This document shows positions 35,601-43,598 of a stretch of 64,000 nt of DNA, in pieces. The DNA comes from Fimbriiglobus ruber (GTDB lineage Bacteria; Planctomycetota; Planctomycetia; Gemmatales; Gemmataceae). The translations under genes and the position numbers were made by a program. The DNA is taken from assembly GCF_002197845.1 (NCBI RefSeq), contig NZ_NIDE01000011.1:1-64000 (forward strand), read 5' to 3'. The notes beneath the pieces are model-generated. The model ran no database searches. It saw only the letters and a list, made by a program, of their open reading frames with translations, and was not told where the DNA came from. Each line of letters starts with the position of its first letter. The first letter of the stretch is position 1.

Positions 35601-36278
35601 GGCCATTACCTGCGACAGCAAGAAGCGTTCGACAGTTTACTCGTCGTCATGCTGGTGGCCGCCCTCCTCGTATTCATCATGCTCGCCATCCAGTTCCAGT
35701 CGGTTTCCCTGCCGGTTCTCATCTTCCTCACCCAGCCGTTGTCGCTCGTCAGCGGCCTGTTGGCGCTGTGGTTGACGCATACGCCTTTAAACGTCTCCAG
35801 TTACATGGGGGCGATCCTGTTGATCGGATTGGACATGAAGAACGGCATTCTGCTGGTCGAATACATCCAGCAACTTCGCGGGGAAGGCATGGATTTACGC
35901 CCGGCGCTGATCGAGGCCGGGCGCACCCGCTTTCGACCCATTCTGATGACGAGCCTCGCGGCCATTCTCGGCTTAGCGCCTCTGGCCTTGGGAATCGGTC
36001 CGGGCGCGCAGATGCAACAACCACTTGCGATCATGGTCATCGGCGGGTTGACTGCCAACATGCTCTTCACCCGCATGATGATTCCGGTCGGGTACCTCGT
36101 TTTGGAAAGAACCAGAGGCAAGAAAACGGCCGGCGCGGTACCGGCGGCGCGCCGAGTGAGCGTGTCGGCCCGGTTCTTTGGCATGCTCAGACGCAAGGAA
36201 ACGGCCCGCCCGGTACCGGCGGCGCCGCCCTCGTCGCCTCCCGTGCCATCGCCACGCGGGGTGGAAACGCCGGTATAG
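32661..36278 (+). CDS. RND efflux permease (AcrB/CusA superfamily)
   Basis: 1205 residues, proton-driven inner-membrane pump. TM1 at ~12-30, first periplasmic loop with GVYPEVTFPRVAVVARLP, VTKPLEDAVSGVLGV and IRGGSELSIDFTPGTDM. TM4 has IGLIIDDTVVVVENIARHL: the DD pair is characteristic of hydrophobe/amphiphile-type (HAE) rather than heavy-metal pumps, whose motif has a single acidic residue. C-terminal half contains SYMGAILLIGLDMKNGILLVEYI. A ~35-residue Gly/Pro/Ala-rich insertion after TM4 and a Pro-rich C-terminal tail are unusual. Substrate unknown. Confidence 0.92.
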   Translation: MINLSTKARPYIGSVILTCALLTAGGIYSATRMPSGVYPEVTFPRVAVVARLPDSDVTQMEVKVTKPLEDAVSGVLGVSRVRSKSIRGGSELSIDFTPGTDMRRAETLIWNRIGAKRSELPPNVELTVEQMTPSVFPIMSVVLIGGNNSDTKRDPEVGAKLRDYAEYQLAPLIKTIPDVLYANVAGGDVREVEVIARPDDLLAAGLSAADLADQITQQSNLHPVGRTEGQPFAFQIIVNNQPETVRQIEEMVVSTRKDQPLRVRDVASVKVLHKDRGLSIGFDQRDAVVITVFRRLGGNTVNISRDLRNLLDKNQLTLPAGADGKRPPRDIQAVVVYDQSSFVTTAVHNVRDAIVIGSLFSVLILLAFLRSWRAVLISALAIPTTLAITFLFLYWSGETLNLMSLGGLAVAIGLIIDDTVVVVENIARHLSPARHGASSGTSGTEPAPAAGGFANPPTVAGPAPEASGRGDAIDKASGEITGAVLGSTLTTVLVFLPLALIVGVYGQFFAALSWSLSIAVLVSMVISLTLVPVVAAKFLGRRPMPGPGRLYHFFEHIYEWGLTVALRFPWAALALSVLAVAVGAILVIGVPDLGTQREAGKPPPPPLVKGLETGLMPAMDEGAFVVDYRAPSGTPLEQTEKMARDIEKILAKSPDVDAYVRRTGAELGLFATQTSRGDIQVVLRPAEDDPISLLSKPVRPAQEDLEKELKGQGQNLEDPATREAIRHKYRRRPLPKVMEEVEDQIKDLYSEHQLKVEVIQIMADELSDLSGANKPIEVKLFGPDQKVLRALADQVGETLEKKGKGRGIKEVSTNVFAGNPDLVVQLDAAKAERHGLKPDAVARQLRTMFLGQIAAKVQESSARLTDVRVRYPDAFRFGPGRFDADFVRRQWILLPPGAPPVQAGQPSGLTGPSRAVPLSEMATVTPVRSPDQLWREGQQPAIFVTAELNEEEAGLGSVVADVRAWMSDLPLPAGYRWELGGHYLRQQEAFDSLLVVMLVAALLVFIMLAIQFQSVSLPVLIFLTQPLSLVSGLLALWLTHTPLNVSSYMGAILLIGLDMKNGILLVEYIQQLRGEGMDLRPALIEAGRTRFRPILMTSLAAILGLAPLALGIGPGAQMQQPLAIMVIGGLTANMLFTRMMIPVGYLVLERTRGKKTAGAVPAARRVSVSARFFGMLRRKETARPVPAAPPSSPPVPSPRGVETPV

Positions 36279-36409
36279 ACGCCCGCGCTCTTGTCGCCGG
36301 GGTGGTCGGACGCGGACGTATCGCCCGAAACGGCAACACCCCTTGATCCGACTGCTTCGGCCATCGGTCCTCCACCCACCCTCGACCCCTGTTAACGAAT
36401 GAGGAACCA

Positions 36410-37411
36410 ATGACAACATCCCGTTTCTGTGCATTTGGCGTCGTCCTCGCCTGTGCGTCACTCGCTGGCACGGCGCGGGCAGCCGACCCGTCACTGGAGC
36501 TGATCCAAACGATCGCGCTCAAGGGCAAGGCCGGAAAGCTGGACCACGTCGCGCTCGATGCCAAGCGCGAGCGCTTGTTCCTGGCTAACACCACGAACGG
36601 CACACTCGACATCGTGGATCTGAAGGAGGGCAAGCTGCTGAAGCAGGTGAAGGGTCAGACGGGGATTCAGGGAATCGCGTACGCCGGCGACCTGGACCGG
36701 GTGTTCGTCGGTTTGGGCGGCGGCGGCCTCTGCAACGTCTTCGGGGGCGAACAATATCAACCCCTGAAAACGATCAAGTTCAGCGGCGACTCCGACAACG
36801 TTCGTTACGATCCCGCCAGCCACCTGACGTTTGTCGCACACGACGAGAAGGCGCTCGGGATCGTCGACGCCAGGACGTACGCGGTCTCGCCCGATTTGAA
36901 GTTGCCCGGCGCGGCCGAAGGGTTCCAGATCGAAACCGGGCGCCCGCGGCTCTACCTCGTCAACCCGTCGCCGTCCCAAGTCCTCGTCATCGATACCGGG
37001 AAGAAGGAGGTTCTGGCGACTTACCCCATGAAACTGGCCGGCGAGGGCCACCCCCTGGCAATCGATGAGGCCAACAAGCGGATCTTCGTCGGCTGTCGTA
37101 CCGAACCGATGATCGTGGTGATGGACAGCGAAACGGGCAAGGAAATTACCAGCGTGGCAATCCCCAGGGACATCGACGACCTGCATTACGACGCGAAGCG
37201 GAAGAAGCTCTACGCCTCCTGCGGCGAAGGGTTCCTGGCGGTGGTTCGTCAGGTGGGGCCGGATACGTACCAGTTGGAGGACAAAATCGCAACGGCCAAG
37301 CAGGCGAAGACGTCGCTGTTCGCCGCGGAATCGAACCGCTTGTACCTGGCGGTGCCCCGGCAACCGAATCAGGAGGGGCCGGAGATTCGGGTGTATAAAG
37401 TCAAGGACTGA
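36410..37411 (+). CDS. Exported YncE-like beta-propeller protein
   Basis: 333 residues with signal peptide (MTTSRFCAFGVVLACASLAGTARA). The body is a seven-bladed propeller of YncE/surface-antigen type with repeats such as LDHVALDAKRERLFLANTTNGTLDIVDLKEGKLL, DNVRYDPASHLTFVAHDEKALGIVDA, HPLAIDEANKRIFVGCRTEPMIVVMDSETGKEI and DDLHYDAKRKKLYASCGEGFLAVV. Follows the RND permease by 131 bp in the same direction. Likely a periplasmic accessory protein of the locus; its role is inferred from position only. Confidence 0.8.
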   Translation: MTTSRFCAFGVVLACASLAGTARAADPSLELIQTIALKGKAGKLDHVALDAKRERLFLANTTNGTLDIVDLKEGKLLKQVKGQTGIQGIAYAGDLDRVFVGLGGGGLCNVFGGEQYQPLKTIKFSGDSDNVRYDPASHLTFVAHDEKALGIVDARTYAVSPDLKLPGAAEGFQIETGRPRLYLVNPSPSQVLVIDTGKKEVLATYPMKLAGEGHPLAIDEANKRIFVGCRTEPMIVVMDSETGKEITSVAIPRDIDDLHYDAKRKKLYASCGEGFLAVVRQVGPDTYQLEDKIATAKQAKTSLFAAESNRLYLAVPRQPNQEGPEIRVYKVKD

Positions 37412-37686
37412 TGGGTTCGTCGACGGGCGAAGCCGGCCGCGCCGACGACACGGACGAGGACTCTGTGGAACGCGCCAAATCGTTCTACATGGGCGTGTAC
37501 CACGTCACCCAAGGCGAATACGTGAAAGTGATGGGAAAGAACCCGAGTTGGTTCTTTCCCACAGTCTCCTCCCGCGGCAAACTGACGGACCGCGCCGCGC
37601 GTTCCTACCCGGTCGCCAACGTGAGTGGGAACGCTTTGCGGCAGTTCTGTGAGAAGCTCACGGGGACTGAAGCGGTTGAGCGGTGA
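37411..37686 (+). pseudogene. Formylglycine-generating enzyme-like (FGE-sulfatase domain) fragment
   Basis: 91 residues whose ATG overlaps the propeller stop codon by one base (TGATG). KSFYMGVYHVTQGEYVKVMGKNPSWF, then YPVANVSGNALRQFCEKLT is the conserved N-terminal part of SUMF1/FGE-sulfatase domains (usual: PFYLGxYEVTQGQY..VMGxNPS...PVENVSW). The remaining ~150 residues, including the catalytic Cys/metal sites, are missing and the W of NVSW is G. A truncated remnant that may still be translated by coupling. Confidence 0.75.
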
Positions 37687-37934
37687 GACTTGACCTGCTA
37701 CGCGATCACCGCCTTGCACCTTTCACACGCGGCCACTCTACGACCGCTCTGATAACGGGCCTTTCGCCAGGCTCCCGACGGCGGATCTTGCGCTCACCGC
37801 GGCATTTCGATCCATAGTACCACTGTTCGCCGGATCGTATCGGCCGTCTTTTCGTGTTACGGGTTACGATTTTTGACTTCTGTAACCTTGGCGCCTAAAC
37901 TAGCTCGTGTCCTCACTGGATCAGGAGCAACGCC
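37687..37934. other. Intergenic region upstream of aldo/keto reductase
   Basis: About 250 bp without gene candidates. AT-richer sequence near 37850-37900 (GTTACGGGTTACGATTTTTGAC) probably includes the promoter of the aldo/keto reductase gene. Confidence 0.35.
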
Positions 37935-38822
37935 ATGAATGAAACCACGCTCGGCGATCGGTTCACGTTCCCCGGCACATCACTCTCGGTCCACCGGATG
38001 GGCTACGGCGCGATGCAGTTGGCCGGCCCCGGCGTGTGGGGGCCGCCCAAAGATCCGGACGGGGCCGTCGCCGTCCTCCGCGAGGCCGTCGCGGCCGGCG
38101 TCAATCACATCGACACGGCCGACTTCTACGGCCCGCACGTCACCAACCAGATCATCCGGCAGGCCCTGCACCCGTACCCCGCAGACCTGGTGATCGTCAC
38201 GAAACTCGGAGGCCGCCGCCCGCCGGACAAATCTTGGCAGTCGGCCATCTCCCCCCAGGACCTGACCGCCGGTGTTCACGACAACCTTCGCAACCTCGGC
38301 CTGGACGCGCTCGACGTCGTCAACTACCGCGTGATGGGGGCGGTCCACTGCCCCGCGGAGGGGTCCATCGCCGAACAGGTGACGGTGCTGGCCGACCTCC
38401 GGCGCAAAGGACTGATCCGGCACATCGGCCTGAGCAACGTCACGGCCGCCCAGGTCGCCGAGGCGCAGGCGATCACCGACATCGTGTGCGTGCAGAACAA
38501 TTACAACTTGGCCCACCGCGAAGACGACGCCCTGATCGACGACCTGGCCCGACAGGGCATCGCGTACGTGCCGTTCTTCCCGCTCGGCGGGTTCACGCCG
38601 TTGCAGTCGTCCACCCTGTCGGCCGTCGCGGGCCGACTCGGGGCCACGCCCATGCAGGTCGCGCTGGCGTGGCTCCTGCACCGGTCGCCCAACATCTTGT
38701 TGATCCCCGGCACGTCGTCGGTCGCCCACCTCCGCGAGAACCTGGCCGCCGCCCAGTTGACGCTACCGTCGCAAGCCCTGGCGGAGTTGAACGGCATCGC
38801 GGCGGAAGCGGTGAAGCACTGA
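37935..38822 (+). CDS. Aldo/keto reductase
   Basis: 295 residues. The (beta/alpha)8 AKR layout is visible: MGYGAMQLAGPGVWG at the start, INHIDTADFYGPHVTNQII with the catalytic Asp and Tyr (D..Y), LVIVTKLGG with the catalytic Lys, the family His replaced by an N in VVNYRVMG, LIRHIGLSNVTAAQ, VQNNYNLAHR and the NADP site IPGTSSVAHLRENLAA. Cytosolic NADPH-dependent carbonyl reductase; substrate unknown. 84 bp upstream of the TetR gene and possibly its target. Confidence 0.9.
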   Translation: MNETTLGDRFTFPGTSLSVHRMGYGAMQLAGPGVWGPPKDPDGAVAVLREAVAAGVNHIDTADFYGPHVTNQIIRQALHPYPADLVIVTKLGGRRPPDKSWQSAISPQDLTAGVHDNLRNLGLDALDVVNYRVMGAVHCPAEGSIAEQVTVLADLRRKGLIRHIGLSNVTAAQVAEAQAITDIVCVQNNYNLAHREDDALIDDLARQGIAYVPFFPLGGFTPLQSSTLSAVAGRLGATPMQVALAWLLHRSPNILLIPGTSSVAHLRENLAAAQLTLPSQALAELNGIAAEAVKH

Positions 38823-38906
38823 GAACGCGGGGCGGCGGAAAAACGGCATGAGGGCTTCCACAGGCCGCAGTACCGGGGAGGGGAGTCGGCCTGTAGAGTA
38901 ATTCCC

Positions 38907-39509
38907 ATGCCCCCCGACAACACCCCGCTCACCCGCGATCGGATCCTGGCCGCGGCCGCGGACGTGATTCGCAGGTTCGGCCCGGCCAAGGCGACCGTCG
39001 TGGACGTGGCCCGCGCGCTGGGCGTGAGCCACGCGGCCGTCTACCGGCACGTGGCGACCAAGGCCGAACTGCGGGACTTGGTCGTCGGCCGTTGGGTGGA
39101 GACGATCATGCCCCCGCTGCGGACCATCGTCGCGGAGCCGGGGCCGGCCGCGAAGCGGCTCCGACAGCTGTTCGACGCAATGATCGCCGTCAAGCGCCGC
39201 CGGGCTACCGACGACCCCGAACTGTTCGCGGCCTACCGGACGCTGGCGGTCGACGCCCAGTCCGTGGTCGTCGCCCACGTCGACGAGTTGGTCGAGTTGA
39301 CCGCGTCGGTCATCCGCTCCGGGGTGGAAGAAGGCACGTTCCGCACCGCCGACCCCGTGTCCGCCGCCCGGGCGGTGCTAGTTGCCACGTCCCGGTTCCA
39401 CCACCCGGCCCACGCCGCCGACTGGGCCGACCCGGCACTCGACGCGGCGTACGCCGACGTGTGGCAGCTGCTGATGGACGGGTTGCGCTCTTCCAGCGAG
39501 TCCGGTTAG
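38907..39509 (+). CDS. TetR/AcrR-family transcriptional regulator
   Basis: 200 residues. N-terminal helix-turn-helix: TRDRILAAAADVIRRFGPAKATVVDVARALGVSHAAVYRHVATKAELRDLVV (residues ~9-60), followed by an all-helical ligand-binding domain (EPGPAAKRLRQLFDAMIAVKRRRATDDPELF ...). Probably represses itself and the aldo/keto reductase; ligand unknown. The adjacent sulfur genes begin 540 bp downstream and could also be under its control, but no operator palindrome was identified. Confidence 0.9.
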   Translation: MPPDNTPLTRDRILAAAADVIRRFGPAKATVVDVARALGVSHAAVYRHVATKAELRDLVVGRWVETIMPPLRTIVAEPGPAAKRLRQLFDAMIAVKRRRATDDPELFAAYRTLAVDAQSVVVAHVDELVELTASVIRSGVEEGTFRTADPVSAARAVLVATSRFHHPAHAADWADPALDAAYADVWQLLMDGLRSSSESG

Positions 39510-39570
39510 GGCGGGGCAGATCGACAACTGCAATGACTCGACCGCTCTTCACCTCCCCGGAGAACTTTCG

Positions 39571-39945
39571 GTGCAACCAGTTCCGATTTACGACAAGGAC
39601 GGTGTGGCTGTTGCTTGGTACGAAGAAACAATGATCGATATCATTTACGATCTGGCTGGCCACCGAATTGCTTTCATTATCGGGTTCTTCATCTTTGATT
39701 TTCGCGGGACGCAACGCGGTCAGATCCAATCGCGGAATTTCTGCGACGCCGACGGAAGCCCGGTCGGGTTCGTGGAAGGGGCCATCGGCGGCCCACCCAA
39801 GCCCGAACTCCGTGCCGCACCCGTACCGCCCGCGCAGTTCGATTCCGACTCCCATTTTCCCCCACTGACGACATCGGTCGCCGCATCACTGAAGCAGACT
39901 TGGAGTACGAAAACGTGGGCCATGTTCTTGCCTCCGAACGACTAG
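39571..39945 (+). CDS. Small 4-fold beta flower-type protein
   Basis: 124 residues starting at GTG. Repeated short strands of the pattern PIYDKDGVAVAWYEE, IIYDLAGHRIAFII, FIFDFRGTQRGQI and NFCDADGSPVGFVEGA match the four-fold beta flower family (xxYDxxGxxxAxxE repeats), found mostly in soil and planctomycete bacteria. Function unknown. The C-terminal ~40 residues are low-complexity. A GGAG stretch lies about 10 nt before the GTG. Confidence 0.55.
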   Translation: MQPVPIYDKDGVAVAWYEETMIDIIYDLAGHRIAFIIGFFIFDFRGTQRGQIQSRNFCDADGSPVGFVEGAIGGPPKPELRAAPVPPAQFDSDSHFPPLTTSVAASLKQTWSTKTWAMFLPPND

Positions 39946-40050
39946 CCGATCCGGGAAAACGGGCGCGGAGCGGAGTGTACCTTCGGAGGCAGTCATCCGG
40001 GAATTATTTGGTAAGACAATCTCACCACCACGCCAGATGGAATAAGCCCT

Positions 40051-41199
40051 ATGAGCGACACGACCTCGCAATGGACGACGAGCGCCGAGGCGGTGGCCCG
40101 CGACGTCCTCTCCCGGTACGCCGCCGACGTCGACCGGCAGGCCCGTTGGCCGGCCGAGAGCCTCGAAGCCCTCAAAGCCGGCGGGTTCTTCGGGCTGACC
40201 GTGCCGACGACACATGGCGGGGCCGGGGCGGGGCCGCGAACGTTCGCGGACGTGCTGTCGAAATTGGCGGAGGGGTGCGCGTCCACGGCAATGATCTACC
40301 TGATGCACGTGTGCGGTACCCAGGTGATCGTCGCCGCCACCGGATTCGGCCGACGGGATCAGCTACTTCGTGACATCGCCGCGGGTCGGCACCTTTCCAC
40401 GCTGGCGTTCAGTGAAAAGGGATCTCGTAGCCACTTCTGGGCCCCGGTCAGCCAGGCGACGGCCGACGGAGACGTTTACCACATCACCGCCGAAAAGTCC
40501 TGGGTCACGAGCGCCGGCCGGGCGAACGGCTACATCGTCTCCACGCGGTCGGCCGGGACCACCGAGCCGACCACCAGTACCCTGTATTACGTCCCCGAGG
40601 GGACGACCGGGCTGTCGGTTGCCGGCTCCTGGGCCGGGCTCGGGCTTCGGGGGAACGCCAGCGCCCCGATGCGGTTGAAGGACGTGGACGTTCCGGCTTC
40701 GGACCGAGTCAGTGGCGAGGGCGGCGGGTTCGACACGATGATCAACGTGATCCTGCCGTGGTTCCAACTCGGCAGTGCCGCGGTGGCCGTCGGGATTGCC
40801 CGGGCGTCGGTCGCGGGGGTCCGGGAACACTTGCTCGGGGCGAAATTTGAACACCTGGGGCAGACCCTCGCGGCGCTGCCGAACCTGCGGGCCGAGTTGG
40901 CTCTCATGCAGATCACGACCGATGCCCAGGCTGCCTTCCTCCACCAAGTGGCCTGGAAGATGGAAAACCCGCAACCGGACACCATGCTCGCCGTTCTCGG
41001 CAGCAAGGCAGCCGCGACCGAGGCGGCCCTGCAGGTGACCGACCTGGCCATGCGGGTGTGCGGCGGGACGGCGTTCAGTGGCCAGTTCGGCGTCGAGCGC
41101 AACTTCCGGGACGCCCGGGCCGGGTCGGTCATGGCGCCGACGACCGACGTCCTTTACGACTTCGTCGGCAAGGCGGTGCTGGGTATGCCCCTGTTTTGA
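40051..41199 (+). CDS. Acyl-CoA dehydrogenase-like flavoprotein (DszC/SfnB-like)
   Basis: 382 residues of the acyl-CoA dehydrogenase fold. N-terminal helical domain (WPAESLEALKAGGFFGLTVPTTHGGAGAGPRTFADVLSKLAEGCASTAM), a central beta domain (LAFSEKGSRSHFWAPVSQA, KSWVTSAGRANGYIVSTRS) and a C-terminal helical domain with QVTDLAMRVCGGTAFSGQFGVERNFRDARAG. No obvious catalytic Glu of true dehydrogenases at the usual place. Members near sulfur genes (DszC, SfnC, SfnB) are FMNH2-dependent monooxygenases or accessory oxidoreductases. First gene of a tight three-gene operon (9-bp gap to the next). Confidence 0.85.
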   Translation: MSDTTSQWTTSAEAVARDVLSRYAADVDRQARWPAESLEALKAGGFFGLTVPTTHGGAGAGPRTFADVLSKLAEGCASTAMIYLMHVCGTQVIVAATGFGRRDQLLRDIAAGRHLSTLAFSEKGSRSHFWAPVSQATADGDVYHITAEKSWVTSAGRANGYIVSTRSAGTTEPTTSTLYYVPEGTTGLSVAGSWAGLGLRGNASAPMRLKDVDVPASDRVSGEGGGFDTMINVILPWFQLGSAAVAVGIARASVAGVREHLLGAKFEHLGQTLAALPNLRAELALMQITTDAQAAFLHQVAWKMENPQPDTMLAVLGSKAAATEAALQVTDLAMRVCGGTAFSGQFGVERNFRDARAGSVMAPTTDVLYDFVGKAVLGMPLF

Positions 41200-41208
41200 G
41201 GTCGCGAT

Positions 41209-42039
41209 ATGGAACGGCCGGTCCGAATCGGTGCGGTGGCCTACGACCCGCGCGTGGTTCCCATTTGGGAAGGGATGCGCGACTACTTCCGGGAAGCCGG
41301 GCCGCCCATTGATTACGTCCTTTTCTCCAATTACGACAGCCAGGTCCAGGCCCTACTGGACCGGCACATCGACATCGCCTGGAACACCAACCTGGCCTGG
41401 GTGAAGGTCTACCGGCGGACCGACGGGACGTGTCGTGCCCTGGCGATGCGGGACGTGGACGCCAACTTCACCACCGTGTTCGTGACCCGGACCGACAGCG
41501 GGGTCGGGGCCTTGGCCGACGTGCGGGGCAAGCGGTTGGCCCTCGGGTCGGCCGACTCGGCTCAGGCGGCCATCCTACCCGTCCACTTCCTCCACCAGTC
41601 CGGGGTCGAACCCGACCGGGACTGCACGCTCCTGCGGTTCGATCTGGACGTCGGCAAGCACGGCGACACCGGGACGAGCGAGCTAGAAGTCCTTAAAGCC
41701 CTACGGGATAACCGGGCGGATGTCGGTGCGATCGGCGACGCAACGTGGGCCAAGCAACTCGCCGAGGGCCGCATCGACCCGTCGCAGGTTCGGGCCTTTT
41801 GGACCTCGCCGGGCTACTGCCACTGCAACTTTACGGTCCTGGGCGATTTCCCAGAGGACATCGGAAGGAACTGGACCGATTCGCTGATGGGGATGCGTTA
41901 CGACGACCCGCGGTGGCGGGAGTTGATGGACCTGGAGGGGCTGAAACGTTGGCTACCGACCGACGCGGAGGTCATGAAGGGGTACGACGTGCTGTTCGAA
42001 GCGGCCCGCCAACAGGGGCTGTACGGCCGATGGATGTGA
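41209..42039 (+). CDS. PhnD/SsuA-type substrate-binding protein without signal peptide
   Basis: 276 residues. The periplasmic-binding-protein type 2 fold is recognisable: VRIGAVAYDPRVVPIWEGMRDYF, SNYDSQVQALLDRHIDIAWNTNLAWV, LADVRGKRLALGSADSAQAA, then GEDxGKHGDTGTSELEVLKAL and VGAIGDATWAKQL. The PhnD/phosphonate-binding family assignment follows from these. No signal peptide or lipobox is present: the protein begins MERPVRIGAVAYD, so it is predicted to stay in the cytosol, unusual for a binding protein. It could act as a substrate carrier or sensor for the two neighbouring enzymes. Gap to the next gene: 4 bp. Confidence 0.8.
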   Translation: MERPVRIGAVAYDPRVVPIWEGMRDYFREAGPPIDYVLFSNYDSQVQALLDRHIDIAWNTNLAWVKVYRRTDGTCRALAMRDVDANFTTVFVTRTDSGVGALADVRGKRLALGSADSAQAAILPVHFLHQSGVEPDRDCTLLRFDLDVGKHGDTGTSELEVLKALRDNRADVGAIGDATWAKQLAEGRIDPSQVRAFWTSPGYCHCNFTVLGDFPEDIGRNWTDSLMGMRYDDPRWRELMDLEGLKRWLPTDAEVMKGYDVLFEAARQQGLYGRWM

Positions 42040-42043
42040 CTCT

Positions 42044-43306
42044 ATGACCGCTGACCCCGAGCCCGCAGCTCGCGTCGAAGGTGGGCCGCTGGGCGTCGCC
42101 GACGGCTTACTCATGCTCATCCGGGAGACCGCCGACGCGCTGCCCGCCGGAAGTGTGGTCGCCGTCCGCACGTCGCACCCGACCGTCGAACACGACCTGC
42201 CGGCCTGGTGCCGGATCATGTCCCACAGCTACCTCGGCTCCGTCGCGGGTCCGGACGGGGTGGTGTACTTTTTCCGCAAGGGCGACGTTTCCCCGCCGGC
42301 CGTCGCCAAACCGGACTGGGGCGTCCGAGCCCCGCTACGATCCGGTGGTGAGTTCCACACCCGCGACTGGCTCATCGGCCGGGTCGCGGACGTACCAGAG
42401 CGGGCGACCGGTGCGACCGGGTTCGCCCCCCGCGGGGCCGTGGTGGAACCGGGCTCGCCGGTTTACGACTTCACCATCAACGACCGGGCCGCGGTCTGGG
42501 CCGCCGAAGTAGCCGACCTGTACGAGCAGGCTACCGCCAGCCAGTGGGATGCGTCCCGCGACATCCCGTGGGGCGATCTGAGGCCGCTCCCGGAACCGGT
42601 CGAGCGGGCCGTCTGTCAACTCATGACCTTCCTGGCCGAGAACGAGTACTCGGCCCTGTACGTGCCGGCCAAGTTCGTCCCCCGGATCAACCCCCAGTTC
42701 GCCGAGGTCGTCTTCTTCCTCTGCACTCAGATGGCCGACGAGGCCCGACACATCGAGGCGTTCACCAAACGGGCACTGGCGAACGGTGGGGGGCTTCAGT
42801 ACGCGGCCGCGTCCACCCAACTCAGCCTCAAGACCCTGTTCGACCAGCACGACTTCACTGTCGCCTCGTTCCTTTTGTCGGTCCTGGGGGAGGGCACGTT
42901 CCTCGACCTGTTGCGGTTCATTGAGGACCACGCCCCGGACCCGGTGACGGCCGAGGTGTGCCGCCGGGCCCGGGTGGACGAGGCGCGGCACGTGAAGTTC
43001 GGGATGGCCCACCTCCGGTACTATCTGGGCGAGGATCCGGCCCACTTCGAGGAGCTTCGGACGGCCGTCCGGCGGCGGGCCGAGGTGATGGCCTCGGTGA
43101 CCGAGGTGAGCCCGCGGGTGCAGGAAGCTCTGGCGGTGTTAGCGGCCGGGGGACTCGACCCGGCCCGGCTCGGGGAGGGGACGCGGAAAGTGCGGGAGCT
43201 GATAGCCGAGATGCACTCGCACCGGCTCAAGCGGTTGGCGCAGGCCGGCTTCACCGAGATACAGGCCGAGGAGATGTCCCGGCTGCACACGCCGAATTTC
43301 ATGTAA
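42044..43306 (+). CDS. TusA-like domain fused to ferritin-like di-iron oxygenase domain
   Basis: 420 residues. Residues ~10-80 resemble TusA/SirA (VADGLLMLIRETADALPAGSVVAVRTSHPTVEHDLPAWCRIMSHSYLG... VVYFFRKG), but the sulfur-carrying CPxP motif is replaced by GGPLG, so persulfide transfer is unlikely. Residues ~150-400 form a ferritin-like helical domain with a complete putative di-iron site: Glu199/Glu201, E233-x-x-H236 (DEARH), Glu283 and E313-x-x-H316 (DEARH). Relatives include ribonucleotide-reductase-like and AurF-like oxygenases. Likely an O2-activating di-iron enzyme acting with the upstream flavoprotein and binding protein; substrate unknown. Confidence 0.8.
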   Translation: MTADPEPAARVEGGPLGVADGLLMLIRETADALPAGSVVAVRTSHPTVEHDLPAWCRIMSHSYLGSVAGPDGVVYFFRKGDVSPPAVAKPDWGVRAPLRSGGEFHTRDWLIGRVADVPERATGATGFAPRGAVVEPGSPVYDFTINDRAAVWAAEVADLYEQATASQWDASRDIPWGDLRPLPEPVERAVCQLMTFLAENEYSALYVPAKFVPRINPQFAEVVFFLCTQMADEARHIEAFTKRALANGGGLQYAAASTQLSLKTLFDQHDFTVASFLLSVLGEGTFLDLLRFIEDHAPDPVTAEVCRRARVDEARHVKFGMAHLRYYLGEDPAHFEELRTAVRRRAEVMASVTEVSPRVQEALAVLAAGGLDPARLGEGTRKVRELIAEMHSHRLKRLAQAGFTEIQAEEMSRLHTPNFM

Positions 43307-43598
43307 AAGGACAACCGCCAAGTGACCGCCAACAGGGCGAGCCCGTAACTGGAGAGTTCCCCACGCCAGCGATACCCGTTCCCGGCACCGCAACCACTGC
43401 CGCGGTAACGATCGCGTCGTCGCCGGCCGCGAGTACCGCTTGGCCCGCTTCCGCGCCCCCGGCATATCCGGTTACCAGCCTTTCAGGGGAGCATCGGTCG
43501 CGCGACCGTCGGGCGGCGACAACCCGGCAACGAGGACGCACGCGGTGTCGGTCAGGAGCCCGCGGCGGGCGGTTGTCGTCGGCACCGGGGTCTACCCG
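43307..43598. other. Convergent intergenic region
   Basis: About 290 bp between the plus-strand sulfur trio and the minus-strand ssuB. Open frames are present but Arg/Ala-rich and unrecognised, and no strong hairpin terminator was found. Confidence 0.4.

Noticed and set aside
32661-36278. RND permease as a heavy-metal (CusA/CzcA) pump
   Set aside because: TM4 carries the DD pair typical of hydrophobe/amphiphile-type pumps, so a metal substrate is not supported by sequence.
43299-43541. Minus-strand frame with Ala/Val-rich stretch as a membrane peptide
   Set aside because: No start signal, no homologue pattern and a competing open frame on the other strand; left as intergenic.
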